Assembly: GCA_045605145.1 (NCBI GenBank)
Contig: JAZUPH010000021.1
Span: 1-21,993 of the forward strand
Reading direction: 5' to 3'
Length of the DNA stretch: 21,993 nucleotides
From: CAMNAO01 sp045605145
GTDB taxonomy: Bacteria; Bacillota; Clostridia; Oscillospirales; Oscillospiraceae
Shown: in pieces, positions 6,881-14,778 of the stretch
Numbering within the stretch: position 1 is the first letter of the stretch
Layout: the number at the start of each line of letters is the position of its first letter
Notes under the pieces: model-generated
Seen by the model: only the letters and a program-made list of their open reading frames with translations
Told to the model about the DNA's origin: nothing
The model's database searches: none
Program-made: the position numbers and the translations under genes

Positions 6881-9370
6881 TTAGCGTGTTAAATAGTCGT
6901 CAAATATTGCCTCGACGATTATTCCCTCCACAATTCTGATCGTGAGCTGCATGTATTTATTCGCCAGCATATCAAGCGCATCGCCTCGATCAAGAGTACT
7001 CTCGGTTGCTTTTTCGATCACCTCGTCTGTAACTCGGTATGTGTACACGCAGTCAAATGCTATTCTGAGTAATGCTCGGTTTGCAAAACTCAGTTGCGCA
7101 TCAACACCGTAAAAATCGTGTGCTCGTGTACTACTCGGAAAAGTTTGGCTCAGCTTGATGCTGTTGTCAGGGCTGATAGAACAGCTGATGTGGTAATTGC
7201 CGCTGGGTTCCACGGCAGTCAAATTGATGTTACCTCGTTGGTCGTATTCTATGGTAATAATTCTTAAGCTGTGTACCATTGTGATGTTACCCTGTTCCGA
7301 TGTGCACTTAAATTTAATTCGGCATAAGTCATAACACCAATATTCCTCAGCTTCAAATGGGTCATAATACTCGCCCCAAACATAGAGGTCCGCATATTGT
7401 CCGTCGAAGCAGTTTGCATTTCTGTAAGTTGAGTATACACCGTCATCAAGACCGAGTCCCTGCTCAAGACAGTATTCTTCAAGCCAATCATCAAAGGAGT
7501 AGTTACGCCTATACCATTGATCGTAGCATATCAATTCGTGTTCTTCGGATATTTTTTCCAGCAGCATTGAGTCGCCGTTGAACAAGGCTTGCAGAGTAAT
7601 ATGATAGACTTTCGGGTCCTCGCCGCTGGGGTCCTCCAGAACAAGTTTAATGGTGTACCGATTTTCTGCCGTGTCTACAATTGACCACTGACCGAAATAT
7701 GCTATTCCTGAATCAGTAGCATATATACCGTACAAGATCCATACATCCCCATTATCCGCAAACTGTAGCTGCCAAATATAGTTAGTGTCATTCCTTCTGG
7801 AATATGTTATCCAATTACCCAAAAGTTCGGAAGAACTTTCTGGGGACGACAGAGAGCCTTGCTCACCTGTATTTGCAAAGTTATCCGCATATTTACTGTT
7901 TAACCAGTCAATCAGCTCTTGGTTAGTATATTTGGGGGCATACTCAGGCTCAGTATAGCTGAGAATATTTAACAATTCATTATTTAGTGTGCCTAGCGCC
8001 GTCTCAAGCGTTGAAGCCATTGATTTGTCAAAAGAAGCACATTCGTAAGCTGCGATAGCTGCCTTAATGTACATGATTGCGACAGCACGCATATCGTACA
8101 TCGTCCACTCCTCTGTGTCATAACGGTGCTCGATATAGTAGTCGTAGAGATCGTTTTGAATGTTGGCATAGATCGGAAAATACAACAATGCTTCTGCTAT
8201 GTCCGAGGCCCTGAAAAACTTATCTATAACTTTTGCCAGCAATTCCTCTTTTAAAGTAAAAGAACCAAGGAGTAAGTCATAAAGGGATTTGTTGATGGAC
8301 TCTGCTGCTAAATCCCAAAGCATACCGCCGTAAACATCACCTACTGCTGTTAGGCTGTTGCCAAAGCGATTATTAATAAGTTTTTCGACAGCTTGGCGGG
8401 AATAGTCATCATCACTATCTTTGAATACCTTGAGCATCGCAGCCAGTATCGATTCCTCAGTATCTATGGACACGGCATAGAAGGCGGCAATGTCTAAAAA
8501 ATGACCGAAGTTTACCGTACCGAGTGCGCCGGATATTTCCTGGAACATCTCAAGTTCGTATTCGTACGGATCTTCTGCGTAGGCTAGTGCATCCAACAAT
8601 TCTCGGCTGATGCCTTCGCCCAACAGGCGGTTGTAGAGATCGCCACCCTGCTTTGTTAATTCTACAACAAAATCCATAATCATTGCATAGTCATCGACAT
8701 CGCCTTTAAGATCCGAAAAAATGTCGACAAACTCTGAGGTGTTCCCTTCATTTGCAAGCACAGAAGTCATAGCTATTCGATATTGGTCAGCCAAATCAGT
8801 GCCGGATACGACTTTAATAAAGGAGGCGCTTCCAACAAAAGGCATGATCGAGTAAATTTTAGCAAAGGTATACCCTGTGGCAAACCCGTCAGAAAGAAGA
8901 AGTTGTGCGATTTGATAGCGCTGGTCGAGGAAAATGCGAGACAATTCGGACAGCATTTCCTTGGGTGTGCGATAAACCTTAGCGTTTATGCCGTCATCAA
9001 CATCAAACCTTACGCCCACAGCCAGTGAGGCCTCCTGCAATGGCACAAAGTAATCTCCGCAGTAGTACAAATATTTGTCGGCGCTTGCAGTGAAAAGACT
9101 GACAAAAGGTTCCTCCTTGTACAAAGATACTATGTTAAGTGTATTGTTTATGCTGGCCTTGCATCCGGCAAGGGTGGCAAGGTCATATAGGGCAACATAC
9201 CACTCACCGTTGTCCCTGACAATGCCAAGCACCAAGGTGACGTCTCCGCATCGCACGGGTACCTGTACGACTTCGCTTACTTCGGCCGAAACCGAAACCG
9301 TATTTGTGAACATTAAAACCGCAAGCAAGATTGTAGCAATTATTGTTTTAAGCCTTTTTGAATAACACAT
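6881..9370 (-). CDS. large secreted protein of unknown function
   Basis: 829 residues; I do not recognise it as a named protein. Residues 1-29 are a clear signal peptide: basic start, hydrophobic core IIATILLAVLMF, likely cleavage after VSVSA. Residues about 35-110 (WYVALYDLATLAG, then VPLQEASLAVGV) resemble two divergent repeats of the stalk domain called the copper amine oxidase N-terminal-like domain, common on clostridial surface proteins. Residues about 120-480 are mostly helical and rich in acidic and aromatic residues. A short S/E-rich linker leads to a beta-rich module at about 512-620 that starts ELLGNW and ends YDQWYRR, the pattern of lipocalin-like stress or immunity modules. The rest, to 829, is a second beta-rich region. 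There is no cell-wall anchor. Its ribosome site GGGAGG (9380-9385) lies in the tail of the upstream gene, two bases away, so the pair is coupled. Base composition is more A+T-rich than in the flanking housekeeping genes. Confidence 0.8.
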   Translation of the reverse strand: MCYSKRLKTIIATILLAVLMFTNTVSVSAEVSEVVQVPVRCGDVTLVLGIVRDNGEWYVALYDLATLAGCKASINNTLNIVSLYKEEPFVSLFTASADKYLYYCGDYFVPLQEASLAVGVRFDVDDGINAKVYRTPKEMLSELSRIFLDQRYQIAQLLLSDGFATGYTFAKIYSIMPFVGSASFIKVVSGTDLADQYRIAMTSVLANEGNTSEFVDIFSDLKGDVDDYAMIMDFVVELTKQGGDLYNRLLGEGISRELLDALAYAEDPYEYELEMFQEISGALGTVNFGHFLDIAAFYAVSIDTEESILAAMLKVFKDSDDDYSRQAVEKLINNRFGNSLTAVGDVYGGMLWDLAAESINKSLYDLLLGSFTLKEELLAKVIDKFFRASDIAEALLYFPIYANIQNDLYDYYIEHRYDTEEWTMYDMRAVAIMYIKAAIAAYECASFDKSMASTLETALGTLNNELLNILSYTEPEYAPKYTNQELIDWLNSKYADNFANTGEQGSLSSPESSSELLGNWITYSRRNDTNYIWQLQFADNGDVWILYGIYATDSGIAYFGQWSIVDTAENRYTIKLVLEDPSGEDPKVYHITLQALFNGDSMLLEKISEEHELICYDQWYRRNYSFDDWLEEYCLEQGLGLDDGVYSTYRNANCFDGQYADLYVWGEYYDPFEAEEYWCYDLCRIKFKCTSEQGNITMVHSLRIITIEYDQRGNINLTAVEPSGNYHISCSISPDNSIKLSQTFPSSTRAHDFYGVDAQLSFANRALLRIAFDCVYTYRVTDEVIEKATESTLDRGDALDMLANKYMQLTIRIVEGIIVEAIFDDYLTR

Positions 9371-9372
9371 TT

Positions 9373-10119
9373 TCAGGCGCCTCCCAGCAGTTTTAGATAT
9401 TCTGATGCGGTACCACCTGTTAGCACATCTGCAAACTCAATACAGTCATCAAGGATTATGATTACATCGCCGTCCGACTCAGATAGGGTGAAGGTAAGAG
9501 ATACCGTTTCGGTGACGGTCGGTGCATCATCTCCGACAATACTGTTAAGGCAGAATTTGTAGTACTCATCCTGGGAAGGTGAATCATCATCGTAGCATTC
9601 TGCAAGTTCAAGTACATCAATGTATGTGAAACGCACGTGCATAGTACGATTGGCCTTATCAGTATCCAGAATTTCAAATTCAATAGCTTGCACAACCGCA
9701 TTACAGAACTGATAGCTAAGCGGTAGGTCGTCTCCCAAGTACATCTCACTGTTAATTCGATCCGAAATTGCCTTTTCATATATATTCGCCTTTTGGGAGG
9801 GAAAAAGGCTTCTAAAACCATCTGAAAAGATCAGCACACCAATATACAATAGAGTCAACGCGCAAACTACTGAAGCAAGAATGATGGCAATACATCTTTT
9901 ATTCGCGCTCTTAGCCTGGGCTTTCTTCCTTGTGTTGATGGCGCTGTATTTTTGCGCTTGCATATAGTATTGCATTTTTGCCGCAGTGGTACTGTGCTGT
10001 TGAGTGGTGGCAGTACCCGTGCCTGCGCTTTCAGCAGGATATCGGAACTGGGCACCGCAACTAGTACAAAAACTGTTGTTGTTGTCCGACTCTGCGCCGC
10101 AAATCTGGCAATATTTCAT
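9373..10119 (-). CDS. zinc-ribbon single-pass membrane protein of unknown function
   Basis: 248 residues. Residues 4-21 form a short zinc ribbon (CxxC, ten residues, CxxC; cysteines 4, 7, 18, 21). A Ser/Thr/Gln-rich, then basic, linker leads to one membrane segment at about 76-98. The remaining 150 acidic residues are expected outside the cell, with the zinc ribbon inside. The architecture is frequent in Firmicutes proteins with unknown roles; the outer domain is not one I recognise. AAAGGAG (10128-10134) is well placed before the ATG. It is the first gene of a two-gene operon with the large secreted protein, suggesting that the secreted protein and the outer domain act together at the cell surface. 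That link is inferred from context only. Confidence 0.8.
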   Translation of the reverse strand: MKYCQICGAESDNNNSFCTSCGAQFRYPAESAGTGTATTQQHSTTAAKMQYYMQAQKYSAINTRKKAQAKSANKRCIAIILASVVCALTLLYIGVLIFSDGFRSLFPSQKANIYEKAISDRINSEMYLGDDLPLSYQFCNAVVQAIEFEILDTDKANRTMHVRFTYIDVLELAECYDDDSPSQDEYYKFCLNSIVGDDAPTVTETVSLTFTLSESDGDVIIILDDCIEFADVLTGGTASEYLKLLGGA

Positions 10120-10224
10120 ATGCAGGGCTCCTTTCGTTGAAGATGCGCAGTTGTTATCTAATATGTATATATTGATGCTTATGAGACGGGAATTCAGCTG
10201 GAACTAAAATATACAAACACAAAT

Positions 10225-10253
10225 ATTATAATATTCAAGACAAATTTAGTCAA
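10225..10253 (-). promoter_or_regulatory. sigma-A promoter for the zinc-ribbon/secreted-protein operon
   Basis: Read on the minus strand: TTGACT (10248-10253), a 17-base spacer, then TATAAT (10225-10230). This is one mismatch from full consensus, so strong constitutive transcription is likely unless a repressor acts. Confidence 0.7.
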
Positions 10254-10354
10254 ACACCGAGATAGATCGCGCGGTAAAAGAAAGCACTAACAGGCAAAGC
10301 CGCAAATAAACGAAAATTAATTTAAATTTTCCTGTAATCTTGTATCGTATGTAT

Positions 10355-10383
10355 TTGCATTTGGTAACAAGTTGTAGTACAAT
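10355..10383 (+). promoter_or_regulatory. sigma-A promoter for plsY
   Basis: TTGCAT (10355-10360), a 17-base spacer and TACAAT (10378-10383). The ribosome site of plsY follows about 20 bases later. A TTTCCTGTAAT motif copy ends 16 bases upstream of the -35 box. Confidence 0.6.
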
Positions 10384-10418
10384 GGTCGCGTTGTAATACA
10401 ATATGGAGGGCCTTGGCC

Positions 10419-11027
10419 TTGTTTGAAATTGATTTACTGTCTGCTGCTGTCATTGCGGTCGGTTCATACCTTCTCGGTTCCGTGAACTGCTCGGTTCTTA
10501 TAAGCAGACACTTCTATAAAGATGACGTGCGTGACCATGCCAGCGGAAATGCAGGCGCAACAAATATGAGCCGTACTTACGGCATAGTTGCCGGTGTTGG
10601 GACTCTTGTGGGCGATATTGCAAAGACCGCCGCCGCTGCTCTTCTGGGTATGTGGCTGGGTGCCGATATGGGGAAGCTCATCGCCTTCGTTGCTTGCTTC
10701 GTCGGTCACTGCTATCCCGTTTTCTTCGGATTCAAGGGCGGCAAGGGCGTATCTGTGTGCTTTGCGGCCATGTTCTTTGTTGACCTTCGGCTGTTTGCTG
10801 TTATGTTTGTCACTTTCTTCGCTGTGGTGTTTATAAGCCGCATTGTGTCCCTGTCTTCCATTTGCTCGGTTCTGGCCACGATTCCTGCTTGCTTTGTCCT
10901 CAAAATTGGCATTTCACCACAGGCTGTTGCGGCTGTATTTGCCTGCGTTACAGTCACCTATATGCACAGATCAAATATTAAGAGACTTATCGCCGGTCAG
11001 GAGAGAAAATTCAGCTTTAAACGCTGA
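10419..11027 (+). CDS. plsY: glycerol-3-phosphate acyltransferase PlsY
   Basis: 202-residue membrane enzyme that transfers an acyl group from acyl-phosphate to glycerol-3-phosphate, the first step of phospholipid synthesis in most Gram-positive bacteria. Five or so hydrophobic segments are visible. The three family motifs are present: ASGNAGATN (41-49; usually SGNPGATN), GFKGGKGV (104-111, phosphate loop) and YMHRSNIKRLIAGQE (181-195). The TTG at 10419 is chosen because GGAGG (10405-10409) sits nine bases before it; the TTG at 10413 is too close. Its partner PlsX is not in the window. Its own promoter is at 10355-10383. The Ala in place of Pro in motif 1 is a mild variation. Confidence 0.93.
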   Translation: MFEIDLLSAAVIAVGSYLLGSVNCSVLISRHFYKDDVRDHASGNAGATNMSRTYGIVAGVGTLVGDIAKTAAAALLGMWLGADMGKLIAFVACFVGHCYPVFFGFKGGKGVSVCFAAMFFVDLRLFAVMFVTFFAVVFISRIVSLSSICSVLATIPACFVLKIGISPQAVAAVFACVTVTYMHRSNIKRLIAGQERKFSFKR

Positions 11028-11144
11028 TTTTACTCAAATTTCCTGTAATGGCAAATTGACAATAAAGTTGTGAACTTTTTGTGATTATATTGTTAATTTA
11101 AATGTTGAAAATTGTCGCAATTTCCTGTAATCTGTTGGCGTAAG

Positions 11145-11172
11145 TTCGCTATATCTTGTGTTTTGATATATT
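11145..11172 (+). promoter_or_regulatory. possible promoter for xpt
   Basis: TTCGCT (11145-11150), a 16-base spacer and TATATT (11167-11172) preceded by T-rich sequence. The transcript would begin near 11179, just before the ribosome site. The -35 box is poor, so confidence is low. Confidence 0.3.
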
Positions 11173-11194
11173 TTGATTGTATGAGGTGCCAGAA

Positions 11195-11767
11195 GTGAAG
11201 CTGCTCGAAGAACGTATTTCCCGAGACGGTCTCGTTTTACCCGGTGACGTTCTAAAAGTTGACGGTTTTCTTAACCACCAGATGGACGTGCAGCTCCTTG
11301 GGGAGATGGGCGATGAGTTTCTGCGCCTTTATTCCGACTGCGAAATCAATAAGATCCTTACTATCGAGGCCTCTGGCATCGGCATAGCTTGCTTTGCTGC
11401 GCAAGCGTTCCGGTGCCCTTTGCTTTTCGCAAAGAAGAACAAGTCCAGCAATATTGCCGATGATGTTTATTCCGCACAAGTTGTATCGTACACCCACGGC
11501 AATGTGTCAAATGTCATCGTATCCAAAAAGTACCTGCTGCCCACTGACAGGGTGCTGATCGTGGACGACTTCCTTGCGACCGGTGAGGCTCTCAAGGGAC
11601 TTATAAGCCTGTGTGAGCAGGCGGGTGCCACAGTAGTCGGTGTCGGCATAGCCATTGAGAAGGCCTATCAGGCCGGTGGTGAGCTTATCCGCAGCAGCGG
11701 CGTCAGGGTTGAATCCCTGGCACGCATAAAATCCATGGATCCCGTAAAGGGAATTGAGTTCTGCTGA
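11195..11767 (+). CDS. xpt: xanthine phosphoribosyltransferase
   Basis: 190-residue cytoplasmic enzyme that joins xanthine to PRPP to give XMP in purine salvage. The sequence follows Bacillus Xpt from end to end: LVLPGDVLKVDGFLNHQMD near the start, LTIEASGIG (57-63), FAKK (78-81) and the PRPP-binding motif VLIVDDFLATGEAL (120-133). The GTG at 11195 is chosen: TGAGGTG (11182-11188) is six bases upstream and the protein then starts like its relatives. A TTG 18 bases earlier is the other option. In many Firmicutes xpt is controlled by a guanine riboswitch, but none is visible here. The gene lies 85 bases before the BMP transporter genes. Confidence 0.95.
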   Translation: MKLLEERISRDGLVLPGDVLKVDGFLNHQMDVQLLGEMGDEFLRLYSDCEINKILTIEASGIGIACFAAQAFRCPLLFAKKNKSSNIADDVYSAQVVSYTHGNVSNVIVSKKYLLPTDRVLIVDDFLATGEALKGLISLCEQAGATVVGVGIAIEKAYQAGGELIRSSGVRVESLARIKSMDPVKGIEFC

Positions 11768-11852
11768 CAGACTCGCTTACATATTTGGGTATTTTGCCGC
11801 ACAGCGGCTTAATATACAGAAGAAGATCAAACAAATTTTATGGAGGAAAAAC

Positions 11853-13079
11853 ATGAAAAAGATCATCGCTCTTCTTATCGCGCTTGTTTTCTGTTTTGCT
11901 CTCTGCGCCTGCGGCAACGATGCTGATACCAGCGCTGACGCCGGCGAAGAGAAGATCGATAAGTCCACTCTCAAGGTTGGCTTCATCTTCCTGCATGACG
12001 AAAACTCCACCTATGACCTGAACTTTCTGAACGCTGCAAAAGAGACCTGCAAGTCCATGGGCTTCAACGAGGATCAGTTCATCTATCGCACCAACATTCC
12101 CGAGGGCCAGGAGTGCTACGACACCGCTTGCGAGCTGGTTGATGACGGTTGCTCCATCATCTTCGCCGACTCCTTCGGTCATGAGGACTTCATGATCCAG
12201 GCTGCCAAGGAATATCCCGATGTCCAGTTCTGCCACGCCACCGGCACCAAGGCTCACACTGAGGGTCTTGACAACTACCACAACGCTTTCGCCGCCATCT
12301 ATGAGGGCCGTTATCTGGCCGGCGTCGCCGCTGGTCTGAAGCTCAACGAGATGATCGACAATGGCGAGATCACTGCTGACCAGGCCAAGATCGGCTATGT
12401 CGGTGCTTTCACCTACGCTGAGGTTATCTCCGGCTACACCTCCTTCTTCCTGGGCGCCCGCTCTGTATGCCCCAGCGCTACCATGGAAGTAACCTTCACC
12501 GGCTCCTGGTATGACGAGACCGCCGAGAAGGAAGGCGCACAGAAGCTCATCAGCAACGGCTGTGTTCTCATTAGCCAGCACGCTGACTCCATGGGTGCTC
12601 CCACTGCTTGTGAGCAGGCCGGCGTTCCCAACGTCTCCTACAACGGCAGCACCATTTCTGCCTGCCCCAACACCTTCATCGTTTCTTCCAGAATCAACTG
12701 GGCTCCTTACTATGAGTATGTCATCAATGCTTACCTCAACGGCGAAGAGATCGCTGCTGACTGGACCGGCACCACCACCTCCGGCTCTGTCGTTCTGACC
12801 GATGTCAACACCGATGTTGCTGCTGAAGGCACTGTTGAGAAGCTGGAAGAGGTTCGTCAGGGCCTGATCGACGGCACCATCCATGTCTTCGACACCGCTA
12901 CTTTCACCGTCAATGGTGAGACCCTCACCTCCTGGCAGGCTGACGTCGACACCGACGCTGCTTACACTCCCGACACCGAGGTCGTTGCTGACGGTTACTA
13001 TCATGAGTCTGAGTATCGTTCTGCGCCTTACTTCGATCTGGAGATCGACGGCATCGTACGTCTTGATGTTGCTTTCTAA
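11853..13079 (+). CDS. BMP-family substrate-binding lipoprotein, probable nucleoside importer
   Basis: 408 residues. A lipoprotein signal (MKKIIALLIALVF, lipobox LCAC, Cys20) anchors it outside the membrane. The body is a BMP/Med-type periplasmic-binding fold: KVGFIFLHDENSTYDLNF near the start, CSIIFADSFGHEDFM, the hinge KIGYVGAF, and VLISQHADSMG. Relatives (PnrA, BmpA, YufN) bind purine nucleosides. GGAGG (11842-11846) lies six bases before the ATG; an upstream open frame from 11754 lacks a ribosome site. Codons are strongly biased to C- and G-ending forms (AAC, ATC, TTC, GAG), more than in most neighbours, as expected of a highly expressed binding protein. A hairpin after the gene probably lowers expression of the following ABC genes relative to it. 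Confidence 0.93.
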   Translation: MKKIIALLIALVFCFALCACGNDADTSADAGEEKIDKSTLKVGFIFLHDENSTYDLNFLNAAKETCKSMGFNEDQFIYRTNIPEGQECYDTACELVDDGCSIIFADSFGHEDFMIQAAKEYPDVQFCHATGTKAHTEGLDNYHNAFAAIYEGRYLAGVAAGLKLNEMIDNGEITADQAKIGYVGAFTYAEVISGYTSFFLGARSVCPSATMEVTFTGSWYDETAEKEGAQKLISNGCVLISQHADSMGAPTACEQAGVPNVSYNGSTISACPNTFIVSSRINWAPYYEYVINAYLNGEEIAADWTGTTTSGSVVLTDVNTDVAAEGTVEKLEEVRQGLIDGTIHVFDTATFTVNGETLTSWQADVDTDAAYTPDTEVVADGYYHESEYRSAPYFDLEIDGIVRLDVAF

Positions 13080-13099
13080 TTTGTAACTGCTATATATGG

Positions 13100-13126
13100 G
13101 GAAGTCCCGTGTTTTACGGGACTTCC
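13100..13126 (+). terminator. hairpin after the BMP gene, probable partial terminator
   Basis: A perfect 11-base-pair stem (GGAAGTCCCGT 13100-13110, ACGGGACTTCC 13116-13126) with loop GTTTT is followed only by TTGTAG. It lies 20 bases after the BMP stop and before the ABC ATPase gene. A leaky terminator or mRNA-stabilising stem between binding-protein and membrane-component genes is common in ABC operons. Confidence 0.6.
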
Positions 13127-13233
13127 TTGTAGTGCTGTAAAGGGGAGAGCAGCGCTCTGCTGCCGCTTTGCCCTTTGCAGTATTCTGTTTTTAAATGTAA
13201 TCTATGTAATCTATGATATTGGGGGTGGCTCAT

Positions 13234-14778
13234 TTGGCTGACAAGATTCCCGCAGTAAAGATGCGCGATATTACCAAACGCTTCGGTACTACTGTCGCCA
13301 ACGACAAGGTTTGGCTTGATATATACCGTGGTGAGATCCTGGCCCTGCTGGGCGAGAACGGAAGCGGGAAGACCACGCTTATGAATATGCTCTCCGGCAT
13401 CTATTTCCCGGATGAGGGTCAGATTTTTATTGACGATAAAGAGGTGGTCATCAGCTCCCCCAAGGTGGCTTTTGAGCATCGCATCGGCATGATCCATCAG
13501 CACTTTAAGCTGGTTGATGTCCTGACTGCCGCCGAGAATATCATTCTCGGCCTTAACGAGCCCGGCAGACTGAATCTTAATGCTGTTGCCAAGCGTGTTA
13601 CCGAGATCTGTGAGACCTACGGTTTTGAGGTCGACCCCTGGCAGAAGGTCTATGATATGTCCGTCTCCCAGAAGCAGACTGTCGAGATCATCAAGGTTCT
13701 GTATCGCGGCGCCGATATCCTTATCCTTGATGAGCCTACCGCCGTTCTCACCCCGCAGGAGACAGATAAGCTATTTGCCGTTCTGCGCAATATGCGTGAT
13801 GACGGCAAGGCCATAGTCATCATCACCCATAAGATGCATGAGGTGGAGGAGCTTAGTGACCGCGTTGCGGTACTGCGTAAGGGTCACTTCATCGGCGATA
13901 TGCCCACACGCGATACCAACGCGCAGGAAATGACCAACATGCTTGTCGGCCGTCCTGTCACGCTGAACATTGAACGACCCGAGCCGGTCAATCCCAGACC
14001 GCGCATTGAGGTTAAGGGTCTTACCGTGCGCAACATAGACGGCGTTGTCAAGCTGGATGATGTATCCTTCACCGCCAACAGCGGCGAGATCCTTGGTATT
14101 GCCGGCATTTCCGGCAGCGGTCAAAAGGAGTTGCTTGAGGCTATTGCCGGCCTGCAGGTGGTTGAAAGCGGCAGCATTACGTATATCGAGGATGACGGTA
14201 CCCGTGATGAGCTTATCGGCAAGGATCCGCTGACCATATCCAACATGGGCGTCACCCTGTCCTTCGTGCCTGAGGACCGTCTGGGTATGGGACTTGTGGG
14301 CAATATGGACCTGTCCGACAACATGATGCTGCGCTCTTACCGTCGCGGCAAGTCCGTGTTTGTTGACCGTAGCTCTCCCCATAAGCTGGCAGAGCAGGTG
14401 GTTGATGAATTGTCTGTCAACACACCCAGTGTTGAGACCCCGGTGCGCAGACTCTCCGGCGGCAATGTACAGAAGGTGCTGGTTGGCCGAGAGATCGCGT
14501 CCGCGCCCAATGTCCTGCTGACCGCCTACGCCGTGAGAGGTCTTGACATCAACTCTTCATACACAATTTACGATCTTATCAACCGCCAGAAGAAGGCCGG
14601 CGTTGCGGTCATCTATGTCGGTGAGGATCTTGACGTTCTGCTTGAGCTTTCCGACCGGATTCTTGTTCTGTGCGGTGGCAAGGTCAGCGGTATAATTGAC
14701 GGACGCGGCGCAAAGAAGCGCGATGTCGGTCTTATGATGACGAAACTGGGAGGAGGTAATGCAGATGAACAAGAATAA
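13234..14778 (+). CDS. ABC transporter ATP-binding protein (two ATPase domains, YufO-like)
   Basis: 514 residues with two nucleotide-binding domains, the layout of sugar and nucleoside importers such as YufO and RbsA. Domain 1: Walker A GENGSGKT (40-47), Walker B ILILDEP (162-168), H-loop His199, but a weak signature SVSQKQ (143-148). Domain 2: degenerate Walker A GISGSGQKE (291-299), good signature LSGGNVQK (407-414) and a Walker B region VLLTAYAVRGLD (427-438) lacking the catalytic acid. So one composite site pairs domain 1 Walker A/B with the domain 2 signature and should be active; the other is degenerate, as usual in this family. TTG at 13234 is preferred: GGGGGTGG (13221-13228) is five bases before it. 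ATG at 13213 is possible but lacks a site. The end overlaps the next permease by 14 bases. Confidence 0.94.
   Translation: MADKIPAVKMRDITKRFGTTVANDKVWLDIYRGEILALLGENGSGKTTLMNMLSGIYFPDEGQIFIDDKEVVISSPKVAFEHRIGMIHQHFKLVDVLTAAENIILGLNEPGRLNLNAVAKRVTEICETYGFEVDPWQKVYDMSVSQKQTVEIIKVLYRGADILILDEPTAVLTPQETDKLFAVLRNMRDDGKAIVIITHKMHEVEELSDRVAVLRKGHFIGDMPTRDTNAQEMTNMLVGRPVTLNIERPEPVNPRPRIEVKGLTVRNIDGVVKLDDVSFTANSGEILGIAGISGSGQKELLEAIAGLQVVESGSITYIEDDGTRDELIGKDPLTISNMGVTLSFVPEDRLGMGLVGNMDLSDNMMLRSYRRGKSVFVDRSSPHKLAEQVVDELSVNTPSVETPVRRLSGGNVQKVLVGREIASAPNVLLTAYAVRGLDINSSYTIYDLINRQKKAGVAVIYVGEDLDVLLELSDRILVLCGGKVSGIIDGRGAKKRDVGLMMTKLGGGNADEQE

Larger units (their letters stand above)
10120..10418. other. 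A+T-rich divergent promoter region
   Basis: About 300 bases without a gene, between the minus-strand zinc-ribbon gene and plsY. It holds one good promoter for each direction and one copy of the TTTCCTGTAAT motif. The leader of the zinc-ribbon mRNA would be about 100 bases; I see no riboswitch fold in it. Confidence 0.6.
10328..11131 (+). repeat. three copies of TTTCCTGTAAT in the plsY and xpt upstream regions
   Basis: Identical 11-mers occur at 10328-10338, 11039-11049 and 11121-11131, all in the same orientation and all in non-coding A+T-rich DNA. The first lies upstream of the plsY promoter; the other two lie between plsY and xpt. Each is preceded by A/T bases. A shared regulator site is possible; no known box was recognised. 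Confidence 0.45.

Noticed and set aside
11028..11194. Guanine riboswitch expected before xpt
   Set aside because: I looked for the conserved purine-aptamer loops and junction and could not find them; the leader also seems too short.
11838..13004. 388-codon open frame on the minus strand, rich in Val, Gly and Asp
   Set aside because: It lies fully antisense to the BMP lipoprotein gene; its odd composition mirrors that gene's strong codon bias, and it resembles no protein family.
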